From assembly GCA_902363835.1 (NCBI GenBank), contig CABJBM010000021.1:46668-110667 (forward strand): DNA of 64,000 nt, in the 5' to 3' direction. Shown here one piece after another: positions 51,654 to 60,436 of this stretch. A program made the position numbers and the translations under genes. Source of the stretch: Lachnospiraceae bacterium (GTDB lineage Bacteria > Bacillota > Clostridia > Lachnospirales > Lachnospiraceae). The notes under the pieces are model-generated. The model saw only the letters and a list, made by a program, of their open reading frames with translations. It was not told where the DNA came from and made no database searches. The first letter of the stretch is position 1. The number at the start of each line of letters is the position of its first letter.

Positions 51654-52079
51654 TCATAAATCGCCCCTGGCTTCTTTCCAGTCTACAAGAAGATTGTAGT
51701 GTTTTGTCCTGAAACGCAAAACACAGTAGTTTGGATCTTCCGGCCCGTTGAAATTACTTTCAAGTCCTTCATACCACATCTCTTTTTTTATTTCGGAATC
51801 AGCCAATACCTCTATTGTACCCACCAACGTAATGTTATGGTCAATTGAGTCAAAACATACGCTTGCGCGATTACACTTTTCAATTCGTTTTGTTTTGTTG
51901 CTGCCAAGGCCGGTACAGAACGTAATCCAATTGATACCGTCCGCTTTTGAGGCGGATATGGTTGAAGCTGTTGGGAAACCGTCATCGTCAATCAACGCTA
52001 ATACGCAATATCCCTCATTTCCGCCGCCAGTCTTACTTGCAACGATCTCTCCGGCTCTGGTAATTATTTCTGCATTCAT
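51654..52079 (-). CDS. Pyridoxamine 5'-phosphate oxidase-like flavin-binding protein
   Basis: A 141-residue split-barrel protein. FPTASTISASKADGINWITFCTGLGSNKTKRIEKCNRAS has the family pattern (shown for the fold; key parts ISASKADG and KTKRIEKCNRAS). Such small members often bind FMN, F420 or heme, and are general-stress or resistance enzymes. AGGAGG-type sequence precedes the ATG. Confidence 0.85.
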   Translation of the reverse strand: MNAEIITRAGEIVASKTGGGNEGYCVLALIDDDGFPTASTISASKADGINWITFCTGLGSNKTKRIEKCNRASVCFDSIDHNITLVGTIEVLADSEIKKEMWYEGLESNFNGPEDPNYCVLRFRTKHYNLLVDWKEARGDL

Positions 52080-52283
52080 TTTATTTTCCTCCTGGTTGAT
52101 TTCAGAGTCAGTATAACATATTCAATATGATAACTGTTGAAAATGCGTATACTACTCATTTATAGCCAAAATTGGCGGGTAGCCTAATATCAGTGATTAT
52201 GTTGCAATAACAATATAGGTAAGATATCCATCAACTCCGCCTTTGCAGGAATATCGGGAATTTCCTCTCAATTTCATGACTTT

Positions 52284-52709
52284 CTATAACAACCCAAAAT
52301 CGGCACTCTCAATCATTGACTTCATTGGACATAAGCAAAAAGGATGTCCGGCTGGATCAAACATAACTCTCCAATCATCAGAAAATTGCTCATCTGCGAT
52401 TGTTGCTCCACAATGAATTGCATGTTGAACTGCTTTTTCCAAATCATTAACGGCAAAATCCATATGTGCCATTTGCTGTTGGGCCCCAGGCTTTTCCGGC
52501 CACACAGGCGGTTTATACTCAGTATTGCATTGAAATAATATACAAGGATATGTTCCCTGATTTGTTCCCGGGGCATATACACATGCCCACTTTTCATCAA
52601 TAAGCACTGTTTCCCACTTGAGCAGTTCTGAATAGAATTTTGCTAATTCATGCGGGTCTTTGCAATCCAATGTAAATGAGTACATTTTGATTTTCAGTTC
52701 ATCATTCAT
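52284..52709 (-). CDS. VOC-family (glyoxalase/bleomycin resistance-like) protein
   Basis: A 141-residue protein with two beta-alpha-beta3 halves: TLDCKDPHELAKFYSELLKWE, then HMDFAVNDLEKAVQHAIHCGA and MFDPAGHPFCLCP. Metal ligand candidates are His in AHMDFAV and the C-terminal acid. Could be a lyase, dioxygenase or drug-binding protein. The substrate is unknown. Confidence 0.87.
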   Translation of the reverse strand: MNDELKIKMYSFTLDCKDPHELAKFYSELLKWETVLIDEKWACVYAPGTNQGTYPCILFQCNTEYKPPVWPEKPGAQQQMAHMDFAVNDLEKAVQHAIHCGATIADEQFSDDWRVMFDPAGHPFCLCPMKSMIESADFGLL

Positions 52710-53095
52710 AGCGCTAATACCTCCTGATATAAATTATCTTTGCTTAATAATACCATACATAATCTGACAACTGTATGTCATATTTAAAATATAAATAATC
52801 TTCCTAAATAGACTGCATTATAAGCAAAAGTGAATGTATTATTATTAAAAACTTCCATAGATTCTGAGTTAATAATTAATTTATTATATTTCTACTAACT
52901 ACCAAAATTAAGTTTTCAATATACCGAGATTTGTTTAAATCTTAATCTTATAGACAATCTTAATGATTCACAGCATTTATTTTTTAAACTTTATAATATA
53001 ATCCCACCATAGAAATAATCAGGATCAACCATAACAATATTTTAAATTCTGCATATATTATAAAGATGTAAGTAAAAATCCTTAAGAGGTCATAA
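52710..53095. other. Gene-free AT-rich stretch with copy 2 of the 29-bp repeat
   Basis: No gene found. It holds the second 29-bp direct repeat (52897-52925), an inverted repeat TGACA-tacagt-TGTCA just upstream of the VOC gene (around 52757-52772), and the leader of the unknown gene at 53096. Confidence 0.5.
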
Positions 53096-53683
53096 ATGGG
53101 CATTAACGGTTTTGGTACAATCACACCATTAGGACAAATACTGAAAGTTGAAAATGCGCTGGTTACAGAGGTCTTCCTTCGCAGCAGGATCACCGGATAT
53201 CTGGGCATTATCTTTGCCTGGCCTGAAGTTAATGAAGACTTTGCTGAATCTTTAAGGCTCAATGCAAGCTTTGATACTGATATTTTAAATTCATCCGGTC
53301 AACATATGTGCTTATGCGATATCAAGGAAGGAATGTGGATAGACTCCTTATTTTCACCAATTATGGAAAATCGTATTCCACCGCAATCTAACGCATATTT
53401 AATCGTTGCAAGAAACTACAATCAGCCGCCACTGAATTTTACTGTCGACCAGATTGCAAAAGTGGATATCAATAATTTTCTTCTTTATACCGGCGATCCT
53501 GATAATGAAGATAATCAGATAAAATTTACGATCAGCAGTGCAACCTCTATTCGCGATAAAAATGGTTACCCTGCTCCTTTTCGCTCGCTGCGCCCTGGTT
53601 TATCAGTACACATAACTCATTCTGAGGTTCAAACTGAGGATATCCCGCATCATGCTGATGCCTTTCATATCCAAGCATTATAA
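53096..53683 (+). CDS. Unknown protein, 195 residues
   Basis: I do not recognise this protein. It is soluble and has no signal peptide or clear motif. The sequence (IDSLFSPIMENRIPPQSNAYLIV; FTVDQIAKVDINNFLLY) suggests a mostly beta fold. AGAGG lies 5-6 bases before the ATG, and a strong terminator follows, so it is probably a real single-gene unit. It is followed on the same strand by the cupin gene. Confidence 0.7.
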   Translation: MGINGFGTITPLGQILKVENALVTEVFLRSRITGYLGIIFAWPEVNEDFAESLRLNASFDTDILNSSGQHMCLCDIKEGMWIDSLFSPIMENRIPPQSNAYLIVARNYNQPPLNFTVDQIAKVDINNFLLYTGDPDNEDNQIKFTISSATSIRDKNGYPAPFRSLRPGLSVHITHSEVQTEDIPHHADAFHIQAL

Positions 53684-53700
53684 ATTATTACTTAATGTTA

Positions 53701-53740
53701 CCAGCAGGGCTCAACCAACCTGCTGGTTTCTTTGTTTTAT
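53701..53740 (+). terminator. Terminator after the unknown gene
   Basis: CCAGCAGG (53701-53708) pairs with CCTGCTGG (53719-53726), then TTTCTTTGTTTT. Confidence 0.85.
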
Positions 53741-53836
53741 CTTGATTTTCTCATGATCCTGATCAGACATTTCATACCAATACTGCTTCCACCCCTTCCC
53801 GGTTAATTTTATTTTTCTTTTTCGAAATTCCCAATT
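53711..53836 (-). pseudogene. Possible fragment of a YoeB/Txe-type toxin
   Basis: The minus frame reads KIKLTGKGWKQYWYEMSDQD and then stops after about 15 more residues. The W-x-x-Y-x-Y then D spacing resembles the N-terminus of YoeB toxins (about 85 residues). It overlaps the terminator of the neighbouring gene, has no antitoxin partner and lacks the catalytic end, so if real it is a remnant. Confidence 0.25.
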
Positions 53837-53900
53837 TTTGATAACAGAGTTTTTTATGATACATATATTAATATAAAATATAAAAGCGGTGGCTGACTGC

Positions 53901-54362
53901 ATGTCTAATTCTGAAAACGCAAATCAAGGTGTTGCTAAAATACCAACCTTCCCTGCTGATTATGGACCAAACCCCTTTGTTATTGATCTTAATAAAGCTG
54001 CACAGCAAAATAATACGTTCCGTTCGACTTTATGGACAGGAACTTATTTGCAGGTTGTTCTAATGAACATTCCTGTTGGTGAGATTATTGGTATGGAAGT
54101 CCACCCTGATCACGACCAGATTTTACGAATCGAAGAAGGTTTTGGGTTGATTCAGCTAGGGGAAGATAAATTCTCAATGTACGGCCAATATCTTGCATTT
54201 AATAATTATGCTATTTTTGTACCCGCCGGCACATGGCATAACATCATCAATATTGGTAATGGGCCACTAAAAATATCATCTTTCTATGCGCCCCCTAATT
54301 ATCCTTGGGGTACGGTTCAGAGAACAAGGATCTATGATTCCACCTTGCCGGACAGCTTTTAA
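53901..54362 (+). CDS. Cupin domain protein
   Basis: A single-domain cupin of about 153 residues. Metal motif 1 is in GMEVHPDHDQILRIEEGFG, and motif 2 is in FVPAGTWHNIINIG. Small cupins of this type serve as sugar isomerases, dioxygenases or sensors. The start is uncertain: the ATG at 53901 has GGTGG 8 bases before it; a GTG at 53889 is in the same frame. Confidence 0.88.
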   Translation: MSNSENANQGVAKIPTFPADYGPNPFVIDLNKAAQQNNTFRSTLWTGTYLQVVLMNIPVGEIIGMEVHPDHDQILRIEEGFGLIQLGEDKFSMYGQYLAFNNYAIFVPAGTWHNIINIGNGPLKISSFYAPPNYPWGTVQRTRIYDSTLPDSF

Positions 54363-54383
54363 ATGATACTTTTGCATACAGCC

Positions 54384-54421
54384 GGCAGGATTCCCGTGAT
54401 CTTGCCGGTCCCTGCCTTTTT
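54384..54421 (+). terminator. Terminator after the cupin gene
   Basis: GGCAGG pairs with CCTGCC, then TTTTTA; an alternative stem CCGGCA/TGCCGG lies inside. Confidence 0.65.
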
Positions 54422-54474
54422 ACGGCAAAATTCTGGATAAGCATCCATCGGAAATGATTTGCCTTTTTATGTTC

Positions 54475-54511
54475 AAAAGCGGATTGTCCTTACGCAACAA
54501 TCCGCTTTTTT
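54475..54511. terminator. Bidirectional terminator between cupin and acyP
   Basis: AAAAGCGGATTGT (54475-54487) pairs with ACAATCCGCTTTT (from 54497), followed by more T on the plus strand. It also ends the minus-strand acyP transcript. Confidence 0.85.
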
Positions 54512-54519
54512 ACTCCCTG

Positions 54520-54801
54520 TCAATACCTTACCTGGAACCCCTTTTCTTCCACCGGCGGGATCCGTTCTGCCTGAAAGCTGTCTATCAGAATGTAACGGTC
54601 CTGTCTCATGTGGTCAAACAGGCGGTCCATTTCAGCCTCTGTTCCCTGCAGTTCCATTTCCACCCGACCGTCATCCAGATTTCTTACCCAGCCCGTAAGG
54701 CCAAGGCCCCGGGCAAGCTGCTGGGCCCGGAATCGGAAACCAACTCCCTGGACCCGCCCGCTGACATAAATATGCTTTCGGATCTTTTCCCACTTTTCCA
54801 T
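54520..54801 (-). CDS. acyP: Acylphosphatase
   Basis: Cleaves acyl phosphates such as acetyl phosphate, 93 residues. The phosphate-binding loop and catalytic Arg are in HIYVSGRVQGVGFRF, and the catalytic Asn is in GLTGWVRNLDDGRVEM. I chose the ATG at 54801 because AGGTGA lies 6 bases before it; a GTG at 54810 is in frame. It follows the EAL gene by 9 bases. Confidence 0.93.
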   Translation of the reverse strand: MEKWEKIRKHIYVSGRVQGVGFRFRAQQLARGLGLTGWVRNLDDGRVEMELQGTEAEMDRLFDHMRQDRYILIDSFQAERIPPVEEKGFQVRY

Positions 54802-54810
54802 CACTGTCAC

Positions 54811-56931
54811 CTACGCCCTTACATCCTTTGGTACCAGGGCTTCTCCCTTTTTCATTAATAGCATCTCATCAAAAGCTTCAACCGGCATTGGTTTTGCAAA
54901 CACATATCCCTGGATCACATCGCAGCCCGCTGATGTTAAGAAATCAACGGTTTCCACATATTCCACCCCTTCTGCGATCGTTCTTATCTGAAGCTCCTTT
55001 GCCATATTTATGATATTGGATATGACGATCCTTTCTTTCTTAATATCCGTGCTTTTCCTGAAAAACATAATATCCAGCTTTAATACATCAATGGGAAGAT
55101 TTTTTAACATATTCAGGGAAGAGTATCCTGAACCAAAATCATCCAGGGAACAGACAAACCCTTTTTTATGCAGCCTGCTCACAAGGCTGCTGAATACAGC
55201 GTCATCCTTAAGCATGACTGTTTCCGTAAACTCCAGCTCCAGAAGGCCGTCAGGTATCCGGTACTTTTCTTTCACTCTTCCATAAAAATCCACAAAGTCT
55301 TCCCGCAGCATCCCGATTTTGGAAACATTGACAGCCAGGTTTACCGGCTTCCTGCCGGTCTTTAAATAATTGTGAAGCCATTGACAGGCAATCTCAAGCA
55401 TATACCTGTCAAGCTTTACGATTTTTCCGTCACGTTCCATAAGAGGTATGAACAGCCCCGGCGGTATGGTTCCTTTACGAGGGTTCTCCCATCTCACTAA
55501 AACCTCGCCGCCTACAATCCGGTTTCCATTTTGAATGGAAACCTTGGGCTGTATAAATGCCTTAAACTCCCGGCTCCTTATTGCCCTGTCAATCTCTGAT
55601 TCCAGTTCTGACTCATATACCACCTTATTACGCAGTTCTTTATTATAAAAACCAAACTGGTTTCCCGGCTGGCTCTTTACATGCTTCTGCGCAATATTTG
55701 CCCGGTCTATGATCCGTTCAATGGACAGATTCCGGTCTTCTTCCTTCATACAATAAACACCCATGCACAGCTCCATGGTAATTCTTTTATTGGAAAGCAG
55801 CTCCCTGCTTTGAAAAAATTCAACCAGTTTATTAAACCAGCTGCGCATATCCTCCCGGGATTCGTATTTATGAAGCCCTGCAAAATTATCGGCCGATACT
55901 CTGCAAAATAAAGCCTCCTGTTCCCCATAATCCCGAAACAGATTCGCAATGGAGGTCAGGATCCTGTCCCCTTCCTCATATCCTAAAATATCATTGATGA
56001 ACTTAAATTTCTTTATGTCACAGTACCACATTGCGTAAGAAGAAATATTCTCTTCCCGGATCACCCGTTCTGCTTCCCTTTTAAAGGAAGAAAAATTCCT
56101 GCACCCGGTAAGGCTGTCTTTATAAGCCAGTTCCAGGAGAGCCTCCTGGTTTTGATTGATGATCCTGCACTGCCGGAAAAAAGAATAAAGAAACAGCCCT
56201 GCAGACAGCAAAATCACTGCCCCTATCCACGCCTCTATGTGACTGCTCCTCATACCATATTGAGGAAAAACGCTTAATACATACCAGTCATTAATTCCCA
56301 GGGGAATTAAGACAGCTGTTTGCTTCCGGTTATCCTCTGACACCATGGTAAAAGGAATCTGACTTCCCTTCATTATTGCTTTCCGGACTTTCTCCTGTTC
56401 CTTTATTTCAGCCTCTCCTGCAATCACCATTCCATGCTGATCAAGGATTTCTGAAAAGCCTTCTCCCACAAAAATAGAGGTATCGATTATATTGCGCACC
56501 ATATCATGGGAATTTGGGGCATAAAGAAGGCCCACAGGCTGGTCCTCCCTGTTCCTTACAGGAACCTTATAGTAATCATCATAACGGCTTGATCCCTTCC
56601 AATCAGCGCCGTCTGAAAAGTCCACCTTCATAAACTGGCTGATGTCGTTAATCTCATTTATAATCCGGCTCATTTGCTCCTTATTATCCGGATCCATGGC
56701 TCCAAGACATACAGCCAGTCCTCTAAGGGCATGAAAATTCCCTTCTATCTGATTCTTAAGAGTCACCTGGTTCTGTTTTGCCGCACTGTAAAAATATGCA
56801 GCGTCCTCTTGCTCATCTTTTTGTACCATATATATCAGAAATGTAAAGCAGCATGTAATAAAAATCAAGCAAAGGATCACAGGTACCAGCATTTCTCCTT
56901 TTTTGATTATTACGTCTTCCATCTTTTGCAT
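54811..56931 (-). CDS. Membrane sensor with degenerate GGDEF and intact EAL domains
   Basis: Predicted cyclic-di-GMP phosphodiesterase, 706 residues. Membrane spans lie near 14-34 and 230-250, with an outside sensor domain between them. A GGDEF-type domain (about 270-430) has RVSADNF where GGDEF is expected, so it should not make c-di-GMP but may bind GTP. The EAL domain (about 445-690) keeps its key residues: GGEVLVRW, NLAVNVS, LELEFTE, SLDDFGSGYSSL, LKLD, IAEGVE and DVIQGYVFAKP. GAGGAG lies 10 bases before the ATG. acyP follows in the same run. Confidence 0.9.
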   Translation of the reverse strand: MQKMEDVIIKKGEMLVPVILCLIFITCCFTFLIYMVQKDEQEDAAYFYSAAKQNQVTLKNQIEGNFHALRGLAVCLGAMDPDNKEQMSRIINEINDISQFMKVDFSDGADWKGSSRYDDYYKVPVRNREDQPVGLLYAPNSHDMVRNIIDTSIFVGEGFSEILDQHGMVIAGEAEIKEQEKVRKAIMKGSQIPFTMVSEDNRKQTAVLIPLGINDWYVLSVFPQYGMRSSHIEAWIGAVILLSAGLFLYSFFRQCRIINQNQEALLELAYKDSLTGCRNFSSFKREAERVIREENISSYAMWYCDIKKFKFINDILGYEEGDRILTSIANLFRDYGEQEALFCRVSADNFAGLHKYESREDMRSWFNKLVEFFQSRELLSNKRITMELCMGVYCMKEEDRNLSIERIIDRANIAQKHVKSQPGNQFGFYNKELRNKVVYESELESEIDRAIRSREFKAFIQPKVSIQNGNRIVGGEVLVRWENPRKGTIPPGLFIPLMERDGKIVKLDRYMLEIACQWLHNYLKTGRKPVNLAVNVSKIGMLREDFVDFYGRVKEKYRIPDGLLELEFTETVMLKDDAVFSSLVSRLHKKGFVCSLDDFGSGYSSLNMLKNLPIDVLKLDIMFFRKSTDIKKERIVISNIINMAKELQIRTIAEGVEYVETVDFLTSAGCDVIQGYVFAKPMPVEAFDEMLLMKKGEALVPKDVRA

Positions 56932-57045
56932 AGAAAATTAACTCCTCAGAAATAAGATTTCTCTGTTAGAACTCTCTGTTAATTATAACTTTTTATGGAA
57001 GATTTGGCAATCCTTACGTAATTTAAGTTTTTTTTCATGAAAGGG

Positions 57046-57074
57046 TTGATTTTTCACTACTTAGCTGTTATACT
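57046..57074 (+). promoter_or_regulatory. Promoter of tRNA-Thr
   Basis: TTGATT (57046-57051), 17 bases, TATACT (57069-57074), 37 bases before the mature tRNA. Confidence 0.6.
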
Positions 57075-57110
57075 ATCAAAGGTTCAGATCTTATATAAAA
57101 AAACCGGATT

Positions 57111-57183
57111 GCTTCCGTAGCGCAGTTGGTAGCGCAACGCATTCGTAATGCGTGGGTCGGGGGTTCGAGTCCCCCCGGGAGCT
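57111..57183 (+). tRNA. tRNA-Thr (anticodon CGT)
   Basis: Acceptor GCTTCCG pairs with CGGGAGC (one T-G pair); discriminator T. The anticodon loop ATTCGTAA gives CGT, reading ACG. D arm AGCGCAGTTGGTAGCGC and T arm GGGGGTTCGAGTCCCCC are normal. CCA is not encoded. The phage-like genes start just after it, so its 3' end is the likely attachment site. Confidence 0.93.
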
Positions 57184-57188
57184 TATTG

Positions 57189-57216
57189 AAAACCTCGTGT
57201 TTGCGGGGTTTTTTCT
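57189..57216 (+). terminator. Terminator after tRNA-Thr
   Basis: AAAACCTCG pairs with CGGGGTTTT (one G-T), then TTTTCTT. Confidence 0.7.
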
Positions 57217-57263
57217 TATTTTAAGAGATTAAATTAGTTTTAAGAAAATTTAATTTCATCCAA

Positions 57264-57283
57264 ATGACTAACATTTGACTAAC
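57264..57283 (+). repeat. Direct repeats typical of integrase arm sites, next to the tRNA
   Basis: ATGACTAAC (57264-57272) and TTGACTAAC (57275-57283), spaced 11 bases apart, lie about 80 bases after the tRNA. Tyrosine integrases of prophages and conjugative elements bind such short repeats at the element ends. No integrase gene lies in the window. Confidence 0.55.
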
Positions 57284-57322
57284 GTTTTTATATAAGCTGA
57301 GATGAGCTTCTTAAAAAATCGC

Positions 57323-57353
57323 AAAAAAGCACTATCTTTATGATAATGCTTTT
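57323..57353 (-). terminator. Terminator after the PIN-like protein gene
   Basis: AAAGCATTATC pairs with GATAGTGCTTT on the minus strand (one mismatch), followed by TTTGCGATTTTTT. Confidence 0.7.
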
Positions 57354-57392
57354 CATAGATCCTAAATTATGCTTTCGCCTATGTGTTTAAAC

Positions 57393-59453
57393 CTAATTTA
57401 ATTCATAATATTTTCGATATTTATTTAATATGGGAGTCTCATCAATACAAGCCAAAAGAATTTCACTTTCATCTCCTTTTTCAAAATCCAATAACCCCAT
57501 TTTCACTTCTTCCGAATACTTTTTCCAAACATATTTTATTGCCGTTGATAAAAACAGCTCTCCAACAAATCCTTTATTCGTTGCCTTTTCCAATACTTTT
57601 AGCAAAAGGAAAATAAAAACATATATAATCCCAAAATAAGGTAATTCACTTGTTATCTGTAATCCTTTGGCTTTTGAAAGGCCCAAACTTAAAAATCCAA
57701 AAACTATAGTTAAACATATCCAGTATGATCTGGCAACATAAATTAATATTCTTTTTAGTCCCAATTTATTTTTATACCTTTTAACTGCCGATCGTATAAT
57801 ATTTTTCCTATTACTCTCATTAATGAGAACTTGAATATCCTTTTCTGTCTCTAATTTTTCAACTGATTTTTGGAGACTCATCGTTTCAAGCTTAATCATT
57901 TCTTCAACTGACGTAGCCAGCATTTCAACTGATATTTCTTCCATATCTCCAGCTGTGTTTTTTATCAATAATTCTTCCAGCTTTTCTTTTCTAGCAATAG
58001 AAATATCAATTACATCAATGTTATGCTTCTGTTTTAATTCTTTGGCAGAGGTTCTTAATTTTTCAAAAAAGGCAGTATTGGCCTGCTGTGCAGCATAAGC
58101 ATTCCTAGCTAAAGTCAACAACGGAATAGTTGTTGAATTCTGTGCTTTTGGCAACCATAATCGACACATAAGCATATTGTCTGAAATAATCGGTAATGCA
58201 TTAGGATTCCACATAGCAACCCCTTTATCATCTGCTCCAAACCTGTGGATATATTCTTTAATATCCCAAACCAGAGCTGTATTGGTTGTGATAAAAACAG
58301 GCAATTTTTTACGTCCTCCATATTTGACTGAATAATCACCCTTTCGCAATATATTAATATAATTTATTGAATCAATATCATTTTCTATTGCTCTTTCTTT
58401 CCATCGTAAATGCTTGCACTTAACAAACTGTATTAATGCCTCCGAGTCTAAATTATTCTTATAATTCTTCTTTTCTTCCCAATCGACAGAAGGTTGTACT
58501 CTAAATCCCAATTTTCTTTCTATGGTTGCTCTTGCAGATTGGCTTTGCAATCTTAAATCGTAATCAGTACATTTGTTTAACTCTACATACATTCTTAACT
58601 CATAATCTGCAATAACCTCACCCCTTTTTAAGGTTTCAGCTGCATTATATAAGGCAGATTCAATTTCTCCAACTGTATGCTCAAATACACAAATATTTCC
58701 ACCATATTCTTTTTCAATTAAATCTGATAATTCTTTCGTAGACTCAATTTCCAGCGTCCATGAATATCCCATTAACCGTAAAATTAATTTAGTATCAAAG
58801 TAAAAATTCGTTCCTTTAAACTTTTGGTTACGGTCCTGATTATAGTCATTTGTTTCATACAATCCAATATAAATCATCATTCCATTTACTATATCAATAA
58901 GATATTCTGTTCTTGCATCATTACATTCAAGTAAATGGGATACATATTTTCCAACATACCAATCATTGGACACAAATTTTTCTTTTTCAACTTCTTTAAC
59001 TGCTTTTTCTGCAAATATTGCAACAGCATTTCCACGAACCAATAAAAAATTCGTTAAATATTCTCTAGCCTGTTGATAGTTCCAATTTAATTTATAATCC
59101 TCAGCATAAGACATTAGTCCATTAACTAATAAGCGTTCTTTATCTTGCAATTGAGTTTTCTTTACTTCAAAACCACTTAAATCAAAAGAAAAATCTTTAA
59201 GTAAATATCCTGCACCTTTTGAAAGTCTTTCAATCTTTTTGTCTTTTTCTAAGATTCGACAACACATTTTTAGCATGTGCTGTGGCATTTTTAAGCCAAA
59301 TTGCTCCGAAATTTTATCAGATAATTCGTCATGCCTCAACGAAGAGGCCGGTGTTATGATTAAGCATATCAAAACATAATTGCAAAATACTGTTAATGGA
59401 TTATCTGTTTCTTTTATATAGGCTAAAGCAATTAATGCATTTTCATTCTTCAC
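57393..59453 (-). CDS. Large PIN-like membrane protein of unknown function, prophage cargo
   Basis: I do not recognise this as a named family. The 686-residue protein shows a winged-helix-like N-terminus (to about 90), then a segment from about 220 to 430 with spaced acidic residues in a PIN-nuclease-like order: YFDTKLILRL, VFEHTVGEIESAL, DIDSINYINIL and VFITTNTALV. A charged coiled-coil stretch follows (about 480-570), then two membrane spans (about 590-650). It sits alone between the lysis genes and the tRNA, with its own promoter and terminator, the place where temperate phages carry cargo genes. A role in phage defence is possible but not shown. I chose the GTG at 59453; the ATG at 59480 overlaps the -10 box. 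Confidence 0.75.
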   Translation of the reverse strand: MKNENALIALAYIKETDNPLTVFCNYVLICLIITPASSLRHDELSDKISEQFGLKMPQHMLKMCCRILEKDKKIERLSKGAGYLLKDFSFDLSGFEVKKTQLQDKERLLVNGLMSYAEDYKLNWNYQQAREYLTNFLLVRGNAVAIFAEKAVKEVEKEKFVSNDWYVGKYVSHLLECNDARTEYLIDIVNGMMIYIGLYETNDYNQDRNQKFKGTNFYFDTKLILRLMGYSWTLEIESTKELSDLIEKEYGGNICVFEHTVGEIESALYNAAETLKRGEVIADYELRMYVELNKCTDYDLRLQSQSARATIERKLGFRVQPSVDWEEKKNYKNNLDSEALIQFVKCKHLRWKERAIENDIDSINYINILRKGDYSVKYGGRKKLPVFITTNTALVWDIKEYIHRFGADDKGVAMWNPNALPIISDNMLMCRLWLPKAQNSTTIPLLTLARNAYAAQQANTAFFEKLRTSAKELKQKHNIDVIDISIARKEKLEELLIKNTAGDMEEISVEMLATSVEEMIKLETMSLQKSVEKLETEKDIQVLINESNRKNIIRSAVKRYKNKLGLKRILIYVARSYWICLTIVFGFLSLGLSKAKGLQITSELPYFGIIYVFIFLLLKVLEKATNKGFVGELFLSTAIKYVWKKYSEEVKMGLLDFEKGDESEILLACIDETPILNKYRKYYELN

Positions 59454-59478
59454 ATCTATGTACCCCCCATTGATTGCC

Positions 59479-59487
59479 ATTATACCA
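59479..59487 (-). promoter_or_regulatory. Extended -10 promoter of the PIN-like gene
   Basis: Minus strand TGG-TATAAT, with the -10 at 59479-59484 and a weak -35 (ATGAAA) 17 bases upstream. The GGGGGG ribosome site follows about 15 bases later. Confidence 0.6.
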
Positions 59488-59558
59488 CACTTTCCTTTCT
59501 ATTTCATCCATATTTTACAATTATCTTCACCTAACTTCATTTCAAATATACTTACAAT

Positions 59559-60422
59559 TTAAAGGTTGGTAAATAATTGGTTAGCTAACCCCGGATACTG
59601 CAATGCACCATCAGCATCAGGAGTTAACATTACAGGTTCAGTAACCATTTGACCATCCGCATCTACCGCATAAATCTTTCCGGAATTTTCTACAAGCTGT
59701 GATACGCACATAACGCCGTCTGGTCCCAGGTAGTACCATGCGCCCTTGTGCTGATACCAGACGTTTGAGACCATCATACCGGCACCATCAAACCAGTACC
59801 ATTTACCATCAGGATCCTGGTGCCAATCATTACGGACATACTCGCCGGTATCACCGTTGTAGAATCTCCATCCGCCGTCCTCCTGGAGCCAGCCGAATTT
59901 CTTTTCCGGTGTAGCCGTCAGAGCCGTCTTAAATGCCTCCCAAGTATGCTGTGTGTGATTATAAACATAAGGATTGGGACAAATCTTCCCGGTCACATCA
60001 TAGTGCCGTATTACATGATCTGCAGAGATGTTGTACTTCGCCATCAGTTCCTTGGTCAGTTCAATGGCTGCCTGCACTGTTGCATCTTCAAAGTACCAGT
60101 CCCGGCTTGTATCTGCCTGGCTTCCCTTATTCCTGACACAAAGCTCGATCCCCAGGCTGTTTGCATTCCTGCATTCCAGGTGCTTATATCCACTCTTAGT
60201 TCCACAGTGCCATGCGATATTCTGATCCTCAACGGATTGCCATATCTCCCCATCAAATCCAACGTAATAATGGGCGCTGGCTCCAATGTATTGGGACGCA
60301 TAGTATTTGCAGTTTGCCTCCGCTCCGCCCAGGGCACCTACATAATGGATCACGATGTACTTGATACGCTCCACGTCCCCTGCGGTAAGGTTATACGGAG
60401 TAAGTAATTTATTGATCTGCAT
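59559..60422 (-). CDS. Phage N-acetylmuramoyl-L-alanine amidase (endolysin)
   Basis: Cuts the bond between MurNAc and L-Ala of the cell wall to release phage. The 287-residue protein has an Amidase_2 domain (about 1-170), with zinc ligands in YIVIHYVGA (His) and VIRHYDVTGKICPNP (His and Cys). Choline-binding-like repeats follow (about 175-250: WRFYNGDTGEYVRNDWHQ, WYWFDGAGMMVSN, WYYLGPDGVM), which hold it to the wall. No signal peptide, so it needs the holin. I chose the ATG at 60422 (MQINKLL) because GGAGGAATCT precedes it. Confidence 0.92.
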   Translation of the reverse strand: MQINKLLTPYNLTAGDVERIKYIVIHYVGALGGAEANCKYYASQYIGASAHYYVGFDGEIWQSVEDQNIAWHCGTKSGYKHLECRNANSLGIELCVRNKGSQADTSRDWYFEDATVQAAIELTKELMAKYNISADHVIRHYDVTGKICPNPYVYNHTQHTWEAFKTALTATPEKKFGWLQEDGGWRFYNGDTGEYVRNDWHQDPDGKWYWFDGAGMMVSNVWYQHKGAWYYLGPDGVMCVSQLVENSGKIYAVDADGQMVTEPVMLTPDADGALQYPGLANQLFTNL

Positions 60423-60436
60423 AGATTCCTCCAATC

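Noticed and set aside
59820..60407. Plus-strand frame of 195 codons
   Set aside because: Antisense to the amidase gene; no motif and no ribosome site.
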